This document shows, piece after piece, positions 51,889 through 60,749 of a stretch of 64,000 nucleotides of DNA. Every line of letters begins with the position of its first letter. Position 1 is the first letter of the stretch. This DNA comes from an uncultured bacterium (GTDB lineage Bacteria; Bacillota; Clostridia; Lachnospirales; Lachnospiraceae). The notes under the pieces were generated by a model. That model made no database searches and had not been told where the DNA came from. It saw nothing but the letters and a program-made list of their open reading frames with translations. The stretch is taken from NCBI GenBank assembly GCA_948467735.1, contig CAOKFN010000023.1:1-64000 (forward strand), written 5' to 3'. A program made the position numbers and the translations under genes.

Positions 51889-54435
51889 TTAATCGATCTG
51901 GTTCAAAAGCTCCCTGATATTCTTTAGACAGGCCGCGTTCAGCCTGCGCTTTCCTTCCCTTTCTTCTATCTCATCATATTCCTTATACTTGATAAGCCAC
52001 ATATTGTCCGAAAGGAATCTTCGGAATTCTCCCTTTCCCACATAATCCTTGATATCGTCAATAATTTTCTCTTCTTTTGCCGCGAAAGATTTTTCTATAT
52101 TGATGGCGTTGACGAAGGCGTTCCATAAAATATCGTGGAGTATCTCCACATCGTCCTGAAAATCCTGCTTGATATTGTCATAGGCGCTGCCGAAATCCCT
52201 CCTCCGGCGGGCGTGGAATTCCACATACTGCTCCTCATAATTCTTCCTGTCGGCAATATCCGCCGTATATATGCTCCGGGACTCTTTTTCCCTTCCCAGC
52301 GCCTTCCTTAGCAAATCCTTGGCCAGAAAGCTCCGGGTTCTGGCATCCTGATTCCGGTCGATATCCAAACAGACCTTGGCCACAATATCCAGCACATTCA
52401 GCGGCGCAGCCCTGCCGATGAGCGTTACCAGATCCAATAATTCGTCAACATTGTCCTCAAAGAGAGCTTTCACCTGCTCGCAGGCCTTGGCGGCGTTCTC
52501 TTTCTCCTCCCTCCCGGTGTGGAGCAGCAGCAATCTGCACATGGGCAGGTCTCCGATTCTGTCGTTGATGTACGCGACGCTCTCATCCTCCTGTCCGGGC
52601 CTGTAAAAAATGGACAGACTGTAAAAATTATTCATATCGCTGTAAAAACGGTTCAGCCTCTCCCCGCTGCCATAGGGATTCAGAATCAATATTTCGTAGA
52701 TATCTCTGGAAAAACGCTCCACAAGGCTCTGATAGTAATTGCTTTCCTCCCGCCCAATCATGGATCCAAACAATTCCCCCATGCTCTTCCTTACCTTCTC
52801 CGCATTGCGGGCGTCCTTTTTCACCCCGATGGCTTCCAGACATCTATCGATAATTCCCTCCTCGTACTTTTTATGTTCATCCAGCACCATCTTGACCACT
52901 TCTCTGCTGAATTCGTCATACATTTCGCGAAAATGCTCGCTGCGGATTCTGGCGTCAACCTTATTGGGCTGGGGATTCCCGCTCAGATCCGTAAACGCCT
53001 GATGCCAATGTTCGATTTCCTCATCCGTAATTCTGCTGTTCTCCAAGGATACAAGGCTGTCAATCTTTCTGCGGATATTGTCCGAAAGCGGCCTGCCCCC
53101 TATGTCGTTTCTAATCAGGCTCCGATATTCGTCCAAGCTCTCCGGAATCTTCTTCGCGGCCTCCCAAACAAAGTCCACCGTCAAGAGGCGCGTCTCGCCG
53201 TCCTCTCCTATTTCCTCCTTATATTCCTGCAAGACCTCCTTGAAGACGTCCTTCAAATCCTCCTGCAGCTTATTGATGCGGCGTTTTAATACCTCAAAGC
53301 GCTGGGTATCGTTATAATTTTTCAAAAGGGTTCTGATCTTCTCTATGCCGTCCCCGTGCGGAAGCCCCTTCTCCTCCACCGCTTTTCTGAAATTCTCTCC
53401 CTCAATCTGCCCGCATGCCTGAAGGTGCGCGTTTGCCGAGCCGAAAACAATTCTCCACTTTTCGCTTTCATTGACATAAGGGTATCTGTTTATCCACTCT
53501 TCATAGGTAATTTCTTGGTTTTTCGCGAAATCGCTTGCCCGGTCGGATTTATTGGCAAATACGAAAAGTTTTTCCTTTAACTGAGTCCCGTCGTTGTCCG
53601 ACTCCCGGAAAATTTTCAGCACGTCCCCGGTAATGCTGGGCTCGTCCCCTTTTGCCACCATTACGATGGCGTCGGCACTCCTCATTTTGCTCAAGGTCTG
53701 TTCCTTGTGCATCTCCGTGGGCGAATTAAAGCCCGGGACGTCGTAAATAATCGCGTTCTTCATTTTATCCAATACCTTTGAGCCGATCCGCACTTCCTTT
53801 ACCGCGATTGCCTGCGCGGGCTTTTTGATAAAACCCTGAAATTCCTCCTGCTTCAGCTCCTCTTCTCTGTAGGTTCTGTCCTGCTCGCCCAGATACCTTG
53901 AAATCTCTCCCTTATTTGAAATAATATTCCGTATATCTTCATTCAATGTCTCGTCAAACCGGCTGCCCTGTCCGCCGCGCTGTTCGTACAATTCCTCATA
54001 CTTGGACATGGTAAGGGTCTTGTAGGAATAACTTTCCGCGTTTTCAATCCCTATCTTTTTCAGCTTGTCCACAAAGTCGCGTTCAAATTCGCCCTGCCCG
54101 TAGAACCTGACCACAGCGTCATCCACAGGGGCGTATCGGATGCAGGTCGCCGTATAGGTACAGCGCTGGTCGTCCGTGGGCAGAAGATTATTTTCGATGA
54201 ACGCGTTTGAAAAGGAGCTCTTCCCCGCCTTCTCCAATCCCACGATGGCAATTTCAAATTCGTTATTTTTTAGCTTTTGATATACAAGCGCCGCTTCCGA
54301 TTGGATTTTCCGAAGCCTCTTTTCCATATCGCCGGTGATAATGTCGCCGCTTTCCATCTTTAAAATGCTGGCTATTTTTTCGGCTATCTTCTGCGCTTTG
54401 TTTTCATACATTTGCTTTTCCGTTTCTTGGCTCAT
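51889..54435 (-). CDS. Dynamin-like GTPase
   Basis: 848 residues. N-terminal helices (NKAQKIAEKIASILKME), P-loop AIVGLEKAGKSSFSNAFI (about 66), switch T in RCTYTATCIRY, G3 IIYDVPGFNSPTEM (about 230), G4 FANKSD (about 297), then a long helical region with EVVKMVLDEHKKYEE and a C-terminal coiled region. It lacks a TM, as in paired bacterial dynamin-like proteins that act as hetero-oligomers on membranes. RBS AGGAGG. Its ATG overlaps the stop of a 38-codon basic ORF. Second large gene of the WYL operon. Confidence 0.82.
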   Translation of the reverse strand: MSQETEKQMYENKAQKIAEKIASILKMESGDIITGDMEKRLRKIQSEAALVYQKLKNNEFEIAIVGLEKAGKSSFSNAFIENNLLPTDDQRCTYTATCIRYAPVDDAVVRFYGQGEFERDFVDKLKKIGIENAESYSYKTLTMSKYEELYEQRGGQGSRFDETLNEDIRNIISNKGEISRYLGEQDRTYREEELKQEEFQGFIKKPAQAIAVKEVRIGSKVLDKMKNAIIYDVPGFNSPTEMHKEQTLSKMRSADAIVMVAKGDEPSITGDVLKIFRESDNDGTQLKEKLFVFANKSDRASDFAKNQEITYEEWINRYPYVNESEKWRIVFGSANAHLQACGQIEGENFRKAVEEKGLPHGDGIEKIRTLLKNYNDTQRFEVLKRRINKLQEDLKDVFKEVLQEYKEEIGEDGETRLLTVDFVWEAAKKIPESLDEYRSLIRNDIGGRPLSDNIRRKIDSLVSLENSRITDEEIEHWHQAFTDLSGNPQPNKVDARIRSEHFREMYDEFSREVVKMVLDEHKKYEEGIIDRCLEAIGVKKDARNAEKVRKSMGELFGSMIGREESNYYQSLVERFSRDIYEILILNPYGSGERLNRFYSDMNNFYSLSIFYRPGQEDESVAYINDRIGDLPMCRLLLLHTGREEKENAAKACEQVKALFEDNVDELLDLVTLIGRAAPLNVLDIVAKVCLDIDRNQDARTRSFLAKDLLRKALGREKESRSIYTADIADRKNYEEQYVEFHARRRRDFGSAYDNIKQDFQDDVEILHDILWNAFVNAINIEKSFAAKEEKIIDDIKDYVGKGEFRRFLSDNMWLIKYKEYDEIEEREGKRRLNAACLKNIRELLNQID

Positions 54436-54548
54436 TTGTTACTCCTCCTTTGTTTGTCTCTTGGCCTTTTTTGTTTTCTCTGTCTTCGTACCTTTCTGCT
54501 TCTCTGGCTTCTCGCCTTTCGATTTCTCTGCGTTTTTGCCTTTCCCAT
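54432..54548 (-). CDS. Putative 38-residue basic peptide overlapping the dynamin start
   Basis: ATG at 54548, TGA at 54432-54434 overlapping the dynamin ATG (ATGA). The product MGKAKTQRNRKARSQRSRKV... has about half Arg and Lys and no hydrophobic core. Its DNA is a purine-rich tract, like 48438-48579. The overlap suggests translational coupling, but the RBS is weak and composition alone could keep the frame open. Confidence 0.3.
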   Translation of the reverse strand: MGKAKTQRNRKARSQRSRKVRRQRKQKRPRDKQRRSNK

Positions 54549-54571
54549 ACTTTCTGTCTTTTATAGCCTTC

Positions 54572-55546
54572 TTATATGCCGTTCACCCCCTCCGTCCTCT
54601 TAATAATCTCAATATTATCGCCCTGACTTCTAATCCACATATCTATTCCCCTGCCAAAAACCTCTACGGCCACCACATATACGCCCTCTTCTTTTGACAA
54701 GACCTTCGCAGTGGGCAGCCTGTCCAGCACGGCTTCTATATTTCCGCCAAAATACTTAAATGTTATCTTCTGCAGCCTGCCCCCATACATAAATTGAATC
54801 CTTTTTCTAAATTCCCCTTCCTTAAACTTATCCTTATACTCAATGCGGAAGGTCTCCCCCGGCACTTTCAGTTCCTTGATTCTATCAATGCGATAAATGG
54901 TTGGAAACGGGTCGTTAATAACCTCAAAATCCTTCCTCACGTCCTCGTCGTCTATGAATGCCGCAAGATAGAAATAAAACTCTGAAAACATAACTGCCGC
55001 GGGCCTGAGCCTGCGGTTCACCGCCTCCCCATCCTTTGTCCGTTTATATTTTATATCTATGTATTGGCTTTTGCGGATGGCCTGTCCAATCTCCCACAAG
55101 GTATCCATGAACCTTGTCTTATGCTGCAGCTCCGTATAATAGTGCAGTTCACTGCGGATAAGTTCATCGACGTCTTTTTGACAGCTTTGGGGGACACAGC
55201 AGGAAATCAGCCTGCAAACCATATCTTTCATCTCCTCTTTAATAAAAGCGCGGCTGTCCAGTAAAATCTTGCACAAAGCCAGTATCTCGCTGTTGGAAAA
55301 TTTATGCCTGTCTAAATGCTCCATGCGATAGCCCCCGCCCTTCCTATCATACACAATGGCATTGGTACATCCTCCGTCCCCCATATCCACTAAGAAATTG
55401 CGGATACTGTCTATATCTCTCTGGATAGTCCGCTTATCCACTTCATATCTTTGAGCCTCCTCCGCCTTATTCACCAGATAACCGTTCATGAGCTTTGTGT
55501 AAATTTCAAGAGTCCGTTCCACCTTTTCAATCTTTATCTTTTTCAT
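54572..55546 (-). CDS. WYL-domain transcriptional regulator
   Basis: 324 residues. N-terminal winged HTH (VERTLEIYTKLMNGYLVNKAEEAQRYEVDKRTIQRDIDSIRNFL), middle helical part, WYL region (YIDIKYKRTKDGEAVNRRLRPAAVMFSEFYFYLAAFID) and a C-terminal WCX-like part. WYL proteins sense ligands, often nucleic acid, and many repress phage-defence operons (BrxR and CapW types). First gene of the dynamin operon; RBS AAAGGAG. A palindrome overlaps its promoter, compatible with autoregulation. Downstream 54436-54571 is purine-rich. Confidence 0.85.
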   Translation of the reverse strand: MKKIKIEKVERTLEIYTKLMNGYLVNKAEEAQRYEVDKRTIQRDIDSIRNFLVDMGDGGCTNAIVYDRKGGGYRMEHLDRHKFSNSEILALCKILLDSRAFIKEEMKDMVCRLISCCVPQSCQKDVDELIRSELHYYTELQHKTRFMDTLWEIGQAIRKSQYIDIKYKRTKDGEAVNRRLRPAAVMFSEFYFYLAAFIDDEDVRKDFEVINDPFPTIYRIDRIKELKVPGETFRIEYKDKFKEGEFRKRIQFMYGGRLQKITFKYFGGNIEAVLDRLPTAKVLSKEEGVYVVAVEVFGRGIDMWIRSQGDNIEIIKRTEGVNGI

Positions 55547-55570
55547 AAGAAACTCCTTTGCGATATTTCC

Positions 55571-55599
55571 ATTATACTCATAGGTTATGACAAACTATG
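55571..55599 (-). promoter_or_regulatory. WYL operon promoter region with palindrome
   Basis: Minus-strand TATAAT (55571-55576) lies 25 bases before the ATG at 55546. Directly upstream an imperfect inverted repeat, CATAGTT (55593-55599) and AACCTATG (55579-55586), covers the spacer and -35 position. This is the expected operator site for a repressor; the -35 itself is weak. Confidence 0.4.
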
Positions 55600-55805
55600 T
55601 CTATCTCAAATATTTCTTGGTTTAATTATTAATATAAACAGCCAAATAGTACCCTCTATGTCCAATATTCATGTCCACTTTTCTCTCAGTTCTTTTCCTG
55701 TGTGGTATTCGGCTGTCAAATTTCAGGCGGCATCTCATTCATTGAGATTCCGAGAAATTTCAATTGTTCCTCCGGATATGTCCGAAAACCCGGTCCGCGA
55801 TCTTT

Positions 55806-56160
55806 TTACCTATGGATTATACCCCCCCCAACACTTCTGTCAATTAATTTTCTAAACATATCCTGTTGCTGCTTGTCAAGGACATACTCACCCTGTTTTC
55901 CATGCTCTAAATCTTGGAAAATGACACGCTTACATTTGTGTATGCCATTTGCATAACCTTAGCTTACACAAATGATGATATTAAATGTCCTTGTTAACTG
56001 GCTTTCTATCAGTATCCTTAACCGATTTCCGACAGAAAATCCCAAGTCGTTATAGTCCGCGTCAACCAGTACATACTTAATTGTGACATCTACAATCTCA
56101 TCTTCCGTCAAGTTACAATCCTCTGGGTGGAGTGCTTTGTATAGTTAAAACAGATTCTTT
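55806..56160 (-). pseudogene. Degenerate remnant, possibly of an Rpn/PD-(D/E)XK-type transposase
   Basis: Within an 800-base stretch lacking an intact gene, the minus strand encodes interrupted blocks: LHPEDCNLTEDEIVDVTIKY, VDADYNDLGFSVGNRLRILI and ESQ (about 55990-56130), then after a stop GIHKCKRVIFQDLEHGKQGE (about 55806-55950). The YNDLGFxVGxxLxILVEAQ pattern is familiar from the Rpn/PD-(D/E)XK transposase-like family of Lachnospiraceae. A perfect 10-bp inverted repeat, CATTTGTGTA (55933-55942) and TACACAAATG (55975-55984), sits at the break. The rest of 55600-56345 shows nothing recognisable. Confidence 0.45.
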
Positions 56161-56363
56161 CTATCTTGGAATAAATTCGTGAATACATATCAAAAATCGA
56201 AGACGGCCCACAAACAATAACAAACCGGCCTGAAAAAATGAAAACATCTTGACTGGAACGGCATTTAAGCATATTCTGTAAATATCCGCGCAGATAGGGC
56301 CGCAAAGCCAATCCTCTGCCCGGAACATGGCCCGCGGGAATACATATGAAAGGAAAAATCGTC

Positions 56364-56795
56364 ATGACACAAAAAAACGTCCGCTTAACAGAAGCGGAGC
56401 AAAAAAGATTGGAAATTATGGAAAAACGATACCGCAAAGCCGCAAGAGAACGTTTTGAGATCCGCACGGCCCATTATCATCAAATCACGGGCGGGCATTA
56501 CACTTCCATTACCGTCAGGGATCAGAAAAGCCGCTGGGGAAGCTGTTCCACCAGCGGCACTCTGTCCTTTAATTATCGTCTTATCTTTGCCCCGCCCATT
56601 GTGCTTGATTATGTGGTGGTTCACGAACTCTGCCACCTGACTCACATGAATCATTCCAAAGATTTCTGGAACATGGTCCGCAGCGTCATGCCGGATTATC
56701 AAATCCACAGACAATGGCTGCGGAACCACGGCCATGAGCTGACTCTGGAAGCGCATCTGACCAAGCTGGGCATCCCTGTGGCCTTGGATCCTTAA
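56364..56795 (+). CDS. YgjP-like (DUF45) zinc metallopeptidase
   Basis: 143 residues from ATG 56364, with AAAGGA nine bases upstream; the ATG at 56346 has no site. ITVRDQKSRWGSCSTSGTLSFNYRL and VVVHELCHLTHMNHSKDFWNMV (HExxH with a further downstream His) are the hallmarks of the YgjP/DUF45 family, relatives of SprT and WLM peptidases. It is shorter than many members (about 170-240), lacking part of the N-terminal strands. Convergent with the solute-binding gene. Confidence 0.85.
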   Translation: MTQKNVRLTEAEQKRLEIMEKRYRKAARERFEIRTAHYHQITGGHYTSITVRDQKSRWGSCSTSGTLSFNYRLIFAPPIVLDYVVVHELCHLTHMNHSKDFWNMVRSVMPDYQIHRQWLRNHGHELTLEAHLTKLGIPVALDP

Positions 56796-56906
56796 GCACA
56801 GGCTTCCGGCCTCTCCCGGCCGGCACGCCCGACTGCTGTTACGGCGCCGCTTTTGATGTATCGCTCCGGCAGTACATACCATTCATAATAACCCGCAAAA
56901 TCCCCG

Positions 56907-59327
56907 TCAGCGATTCTCGTCCACATAAATCTGCGCCCTGCTCTGGATTATCTTGGCCGTCTCCTCCGCGGACTTCTGTCCGGAATAAAATGCCGCCATC
57001 TCTTCATTGATAATATTCATCACTTCCTGATTATTGTACTGGCATTTCTTCACGGAGAAAATGAAATCCACCATTTTGTCTATCTGGGTCTGCGTCAGCT
57101 GGGGAAGAGGAATCTGTTCGCCATTGAGATAAAAGGTATCTTCATACTCCACCTTATTGCCGTCCTGATCCAGATAAAAGGGCTTATTCAACGCTTTTTG
57201 AGCGTTCTCTTTGAAATATTTCATCTGAATCGGAAGGCCCCATCTCGAATCTGCGGTCTGATATTCCTCCGTCAGATAATATCTCACAAATTCCCATGCG
57301 CCCTCTATGTTTTTGGAACGGGCGGAAATTGCATAGGATTCCGTGGCATTGACATAGGAACCCGCCCCGCTCTCCGTAGGGAATCCAATGTAGGATACAT
57401 CTTCCCCGATACGTCCGTTAATCGTATAATTCATATTGCTCACATCCGCAATGGATGCAGAACATAGGATCGTCCTGTTATCCCTATACTGGGTCTGATA
57501 ATTCATCCAGTAATCTTCCCCATAATAGTCCTCTCCCAGCTCTACAGGAAGACTCTTGGCATACTCCATCATCTTAATAAAATTCGGTGAATTAAAATCA
57601 CATTTTCCGGTTGATACATCTATAAAATCAGAGGCGCAGAAATCCATCATAACATTAAAGAAATCATCCCGGGTGGTTTCTCCGATCAAAGAAGTCTTTT
57701 CCGGCATGGACGCCACCAGCTGCTGGGCTTCTTCCATGGTCCAAGAGCTTCTGTCTCCCACAATGGAAGTTTTAGCAAGCATGGTTCTCACCGTGAAGCT
57801 CGGTATCACATAGTGCAATTTTCCGTTCACGGAATATGCGTCAAAGACACTCTGCACAAATTCCACCTGAGACAGCTCCTCATCCTCCTTAATCAGCTTT
57901 CCGATATCCGCAAGCCATCCCTTGGCCGCGTAATTTGCTGTCGGAAGCCCCTGTGCAATCAGGATGTCCGGCATATTTCCCGTGGTGATATCATTGTTCA
58001 GCTGCTTTAGTCCCGCCTGATAGTCATCATAATTGTTATAAGACTCATAATCCTTGATTACAATACGATATTCTTCGCTTGCGCGATTATATTGTATCAC
58101 TCTCTTCTTTATGTCATTATTCACATAATTGCCCGCCAGCACCAGAACCGCCTTATCAGGAATATCTTTCGGATCCACATGGGTAAAGAGTCCTGCCTTT
58201 ATTTCATTGTCATAGTTCTCAAAAAATATTCCGATGAAGGAATCAGCGTCCAGTTCGACCAAACCGCTCATATTGGTAATATTTAAGTCCGAATTGACAT
58301 AGCTCATCCTCTGGGTGCTGTCGGCGTCTCCCACATTGTATGTATAAACGCCGTTATTGTTGGTGTAAATCAAATCGGAATTCGTTCCCGGAATCAGAAT
58401 ATTATAGCCGCCCCACAACAGTGAAGAGGGCATTTCTCCCGGAGTCCCCAGCGCATCCGTGGCAGGATCATAGGAAACGATATATTGTTTTGCCATATCG
58501 CTTTCATCATAATACACCGCCAAAAAGGTGCCGTCCGGCTTGGAAATCAGCTGATTCAAATTGGTGAACAGCGTTCCCGCCTCCTCGGGAAGCGGCTTCC
58601 TGTCGGAGATATTTCCCTGTGCATCCACCGTCATTTTATAGACATTATCCCCTGTCAGCATCAAATACACAGTGCCGTCCTGAGCCACATTGACCGCATT
58701 GACATAGATATATTCATCTTCCGTCTGCAGGCCTTCCAGCTCTTTCTCCCACTGCATCTTTCCTTCCTGATTCCATGCAGCAAGATAATAGGTCTGTTTG
58801 GACTCATAGCTGTCTACACCATACTTTTCATACTGATGCTGGTGAATGCCGTATATGGTTCCGTCGGGAGCTATCGTATAGTTGAAATAATTATCATACT
58901 CCCATACATTCGACATATTATCCTCAACTGCCGGAACATCCGTCGTACTAACCGCAGCTCTGGGCATCGGCATGGGAACCGCGCCTCCGCCGCCATTTGT
59001 GTTATCTTTTACAGGTATCTCCAAAGAATTCACCTGTATATCCGTGCCGTCCTCCTTCATGGAGATCAGCCTGATATCCGTCTGGCCTCCCTCGCTCCAA
59101 TGATAGACCTCCGCCATCAAATATACCATGCCGCCGCTGTGAAAAGTATTGCTGAGATTGTAACCGTCTCCGCCAAGCTCCGGCATAGTAAACTCTTGAA
59201 ACTTGTATACACCCTCTTTCGCCAGTCCCGCGTTCTCCATTTTTCCACCGCTGCCGCAGGCACACAGCCCTACCGCCATACCCATAGCCAGACATAAGCC
59301 GGCCGCCTTCTTAAACCATTTTTTCAT
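56907..59327 (-). CDS. Beta-propeller / extracellular solute-binding lipoprotein
   Basis: 806 residues from ATG 59327 (GGAGGAGATT upstream); 59375 lacks a site. Lipobox VGLCACG. Residues about 40-400 are propeller-like repeats (NYTIAPDGTIYGIHQHQYEK, YVNAVNVAQDGTVYLML, YNLSNTFHSGGMVYLMAEV). From about 405 a family 1 type solute-binding domain follows: VIQYNRASEEYRIVIKDYES, MPDILIAQGLPTANYAAKG, KLHYVIPSF, YAISARSKNIEGAWEFVRYY. It probably captures a carbohydrate for the permeases encoded upstream. It is the last gene of the operon, after 233 bases of repeats. A truncated homologue lies at 39116-40885. Confidence 0.85.
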   Translation of the reverse strand: MKKWFKKAAGLCLAMGMAVGLCACGSGGKMENAGLAKEGVYKFQEFTMPELGGDGYNLSNTFHSGGMVYLMAEVYHWSEGGQTDIRLISMKEDGTDIQVNSLEIPVKDNTNGGGGAVPMPMPRAAVSTTDVPAVEDNMSNVWEYDNYFNYTIAPDGTIYGIHQHQYEKYGVDSYESKQTYYLAAWNQEGKMQWEKELEGLQTEDEYIYVNAVNVAQDGTVYLMLTGDNVYKMTVDAQGNISDRKPLPEEAGTLFTNLNQLISKPDGTFLAVYYDESDMAKQYIVSYDPATDALGTPGEMPSSLLWGGYNILIPGTNSDLIYTNNNGVYTYNVGDADSTQRMSYVNSDLNITNMSGLVELDADSFIGIFFENYDNEIKAGLFTHVDPKDIPDKAVLVLAGNYVNNDIKKRVIQYNRASEEYRIVIKDYESYNNYDDYQAGLKQLNNDITTGNMPDILIAQGLPTANYAAKGWLADIGKLIKEDEELSQVEFVQSVFDAYSVNGKLHYVIPSFTVRTMLAKTSIVGDRSSWTMEEAQQLVASMPEKTSLIGETTRDDFFNVMMDFCASDFIDVSTGKCDFNSPNFIKMMEYAKSLPVELGEDYYGEDYWMNYQTQYRDNRTILCSASIADVSNMNYTINGRIGEDVSYIGFPTESGAGSYVNATESYAISARSKNIEGAWEFVRYYLTEEYQTADSRWGLPIQMKYFKENAQKALNKPFYLDQDGNKVEYEDTFYLNGEQIPLPQLTQTQIDKMVDFIFSVKKCQYNNQEVMNIINEEMAAFYSGQKSAEETAKIIQSRAQIYVDENR

Positions 59328-59340
59328 AATCTCCTCCATT

Positions 59341-59550
59341 CCAGTTCCGTTTTTATTCCAGTTCCGTCTCTTCACTCCGATGCCCTTAAGGGGAAGTAAT
59401 TTTCATCTGCTTCGCAGCTGGAAATTCCTTCCGGGCATCTCCGTTCCGAGACTGTTTTTTGTTTCCGGTTCCGTTTTTAGTTCCAGTTCTGTTTTTGTTC
59501 TGGTTCCGTTTTTGTTCCGGTTCCGTCTCTTCACTCCGATGCCCATAGGG
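59341..59550. repeat. Repeat array between the binding-protein and MacB-like genes
   Basis: Two copies of GTTCCGTCTCTTCACTCCGA with TGCCC following (from 59361 and 59520, 159 bases apart), three 17-18 bp units of the form GTTCCGTTTTTGTTCCG (about 59465-59525), and TTCCAGTTCCG motifs shared with the array at 62561-62803. Non-coding leader of the binding-protein gene. Confidence 0.65.
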
Positions 59551-59560
59551 GAAGGGGGTT

Positions 59561-60727
59561 TCATCTTCGTGATTTCCATCCGCTTCTTTTTGCGGTTCTG
59601 CCGGGTTCTTCCAGATAGCCTAGGTCGTCGGCTTTCTTTCCCCGCCGCTTTTTCTTTTCTCTGCCCGCTACGCCTTCTTTTCTGTCGGTTCCGGCGGCGC
59701 GCAGCTTTTCCACCTGCCGCTCCGCCTTATCCTGCAGCTTCAGCCGCACGTCCCGCAGCGTCCAGCCCTTATGCTTCCACCAGATAATGAAGAATACCAG
59801 CGCAAGCGTCACGGGGTACAGCAGAAACAGAAGCTCCATCAATGTCAATACCGTCAAAATATCCTCATATCCTCTGGCAATGTTCTCCCAAAATGGATAG
59901 ATAATGGCTTTGCCGTTCATGGAACGGGCGCCGAACTGTCCCAATAGCTTCAATCTTGAGAGAAGGGAATAACGGGAGCTGTTTTCCACCACTTCCACAT
60001 TTTTCTCATCCGACCCCAGCTTCTCCTGAATAAATTTGTAGGCGAATTCGGAGACGGGATTGGGCATCACGATTTCATAATGGTTGATGCCGTTGCTTTT
60101 CCCAAGTTCATCCAGCGTCTGATAGGACACATACACCAAGGTACTGTCCAGTCCTGCCGCCTCCGCCAGCCGACCGTCCTGCCTGTGTACCACGCCCGCC
60201 ACAATATGAGGTTCACCGCCGATGCTTACCGTCATTCCGGCCACGTCGCTGGAACCGAAAAGCTGCCATGCGGCGTCCTCGTCCAAAATACAATAATCCT
60301 TCATCAGATCATTTCCTGAAAAATAACTGCCATAGAGAAGCGTCTCCGGATGAAACAGGAAAAAATCGCCGCCGATACCAATCGCGTCCGCCTGTAAGCT
60401 TGTTTTATCCGTCGAAAGGGTTATGCGGCCGTCCGCACTATAGGCATCCGCCCACAGTCTGGCCCCCGCATTCTCCGATTCCTGCATTACGGAAGCGTCT
60501 GTCAGCGCGCTGTCAATGGTATGCTCAAATTCAATGATAGAACTCTCAGTGACGCCGGAATTTACGGAGAAAAAGCAGCTGACCTGAGAAGCGTCCTTCT
60601 TATCGCTCCACCTCCCGGCAGCCTGCTGTGAAAGCTGGCTGCCGCTTAAATGGCTAATTATAAAAAACAGAATCAGGAAAATCAGAAGGGAGATTCCTCC
60701 GCTGATACCCAGTACTATTTTTTTCAT
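59561..60727 (-). CDS. MacB periplasmic-core-domain membrane protein
   Basis: 388 residues. N-terminal TM (VLGISGGISLLIFLILFFII), an extracytoplasmic MacB-PCD-like domain (GARLWADAYSADGRI, YGSYFSGNDLMKDYCILDEDAAWQLFGSSDVAGMTVSIGGEPHIVAGVV), a second TM region (ILTVLTLMELLFLLYPVTLALVFFIIWW) and a basic cytoplasmic tail (REKKKRRGKKA). It lacks the four-TM FtsX layout of true MacB permeases and no ATPase gene lies nearby, so it may be an accessory that couples to the HlyD-type protein 22 bases upstream. Confidence 0.75.
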   Translation of the reverse strand: MKKIVLGISGGISLLIFLILFFIISHLSGSQLSQQAAGRWSDKKDASQVSCFFSVNSGVTESSIIEFEHTIDSALTDASVMQESENAGARLWADAYSADGRITLSTDKTSLQADAIGIGGDFFLFHPETLLYGSYFSGNDLMKDYCILDEDAAWQLFGSSDVAGMTVSIGGEPHIVAGVVHRQDGRLAEAAGLDSTLVYVSYQTLDELGKSNGINHYEIVMPNPVSEFAYKFIQEKLGSDEKNVEVVENSSRYSLLSRLKLLGQFGARSMNGKAIIYPFWENIARGYEDILTVLTLMELLFLLYPVTLALVFFIIWWKHKGWTLRDVRLKLQDKAERQVEKLRAAGTDRKEGVAGREKKKRRGKKADDLGYLEEPGRTAKRSGWKSRR

Positions 60728-60749
60728 CGCTTACCTCTTTATTCTAAAC

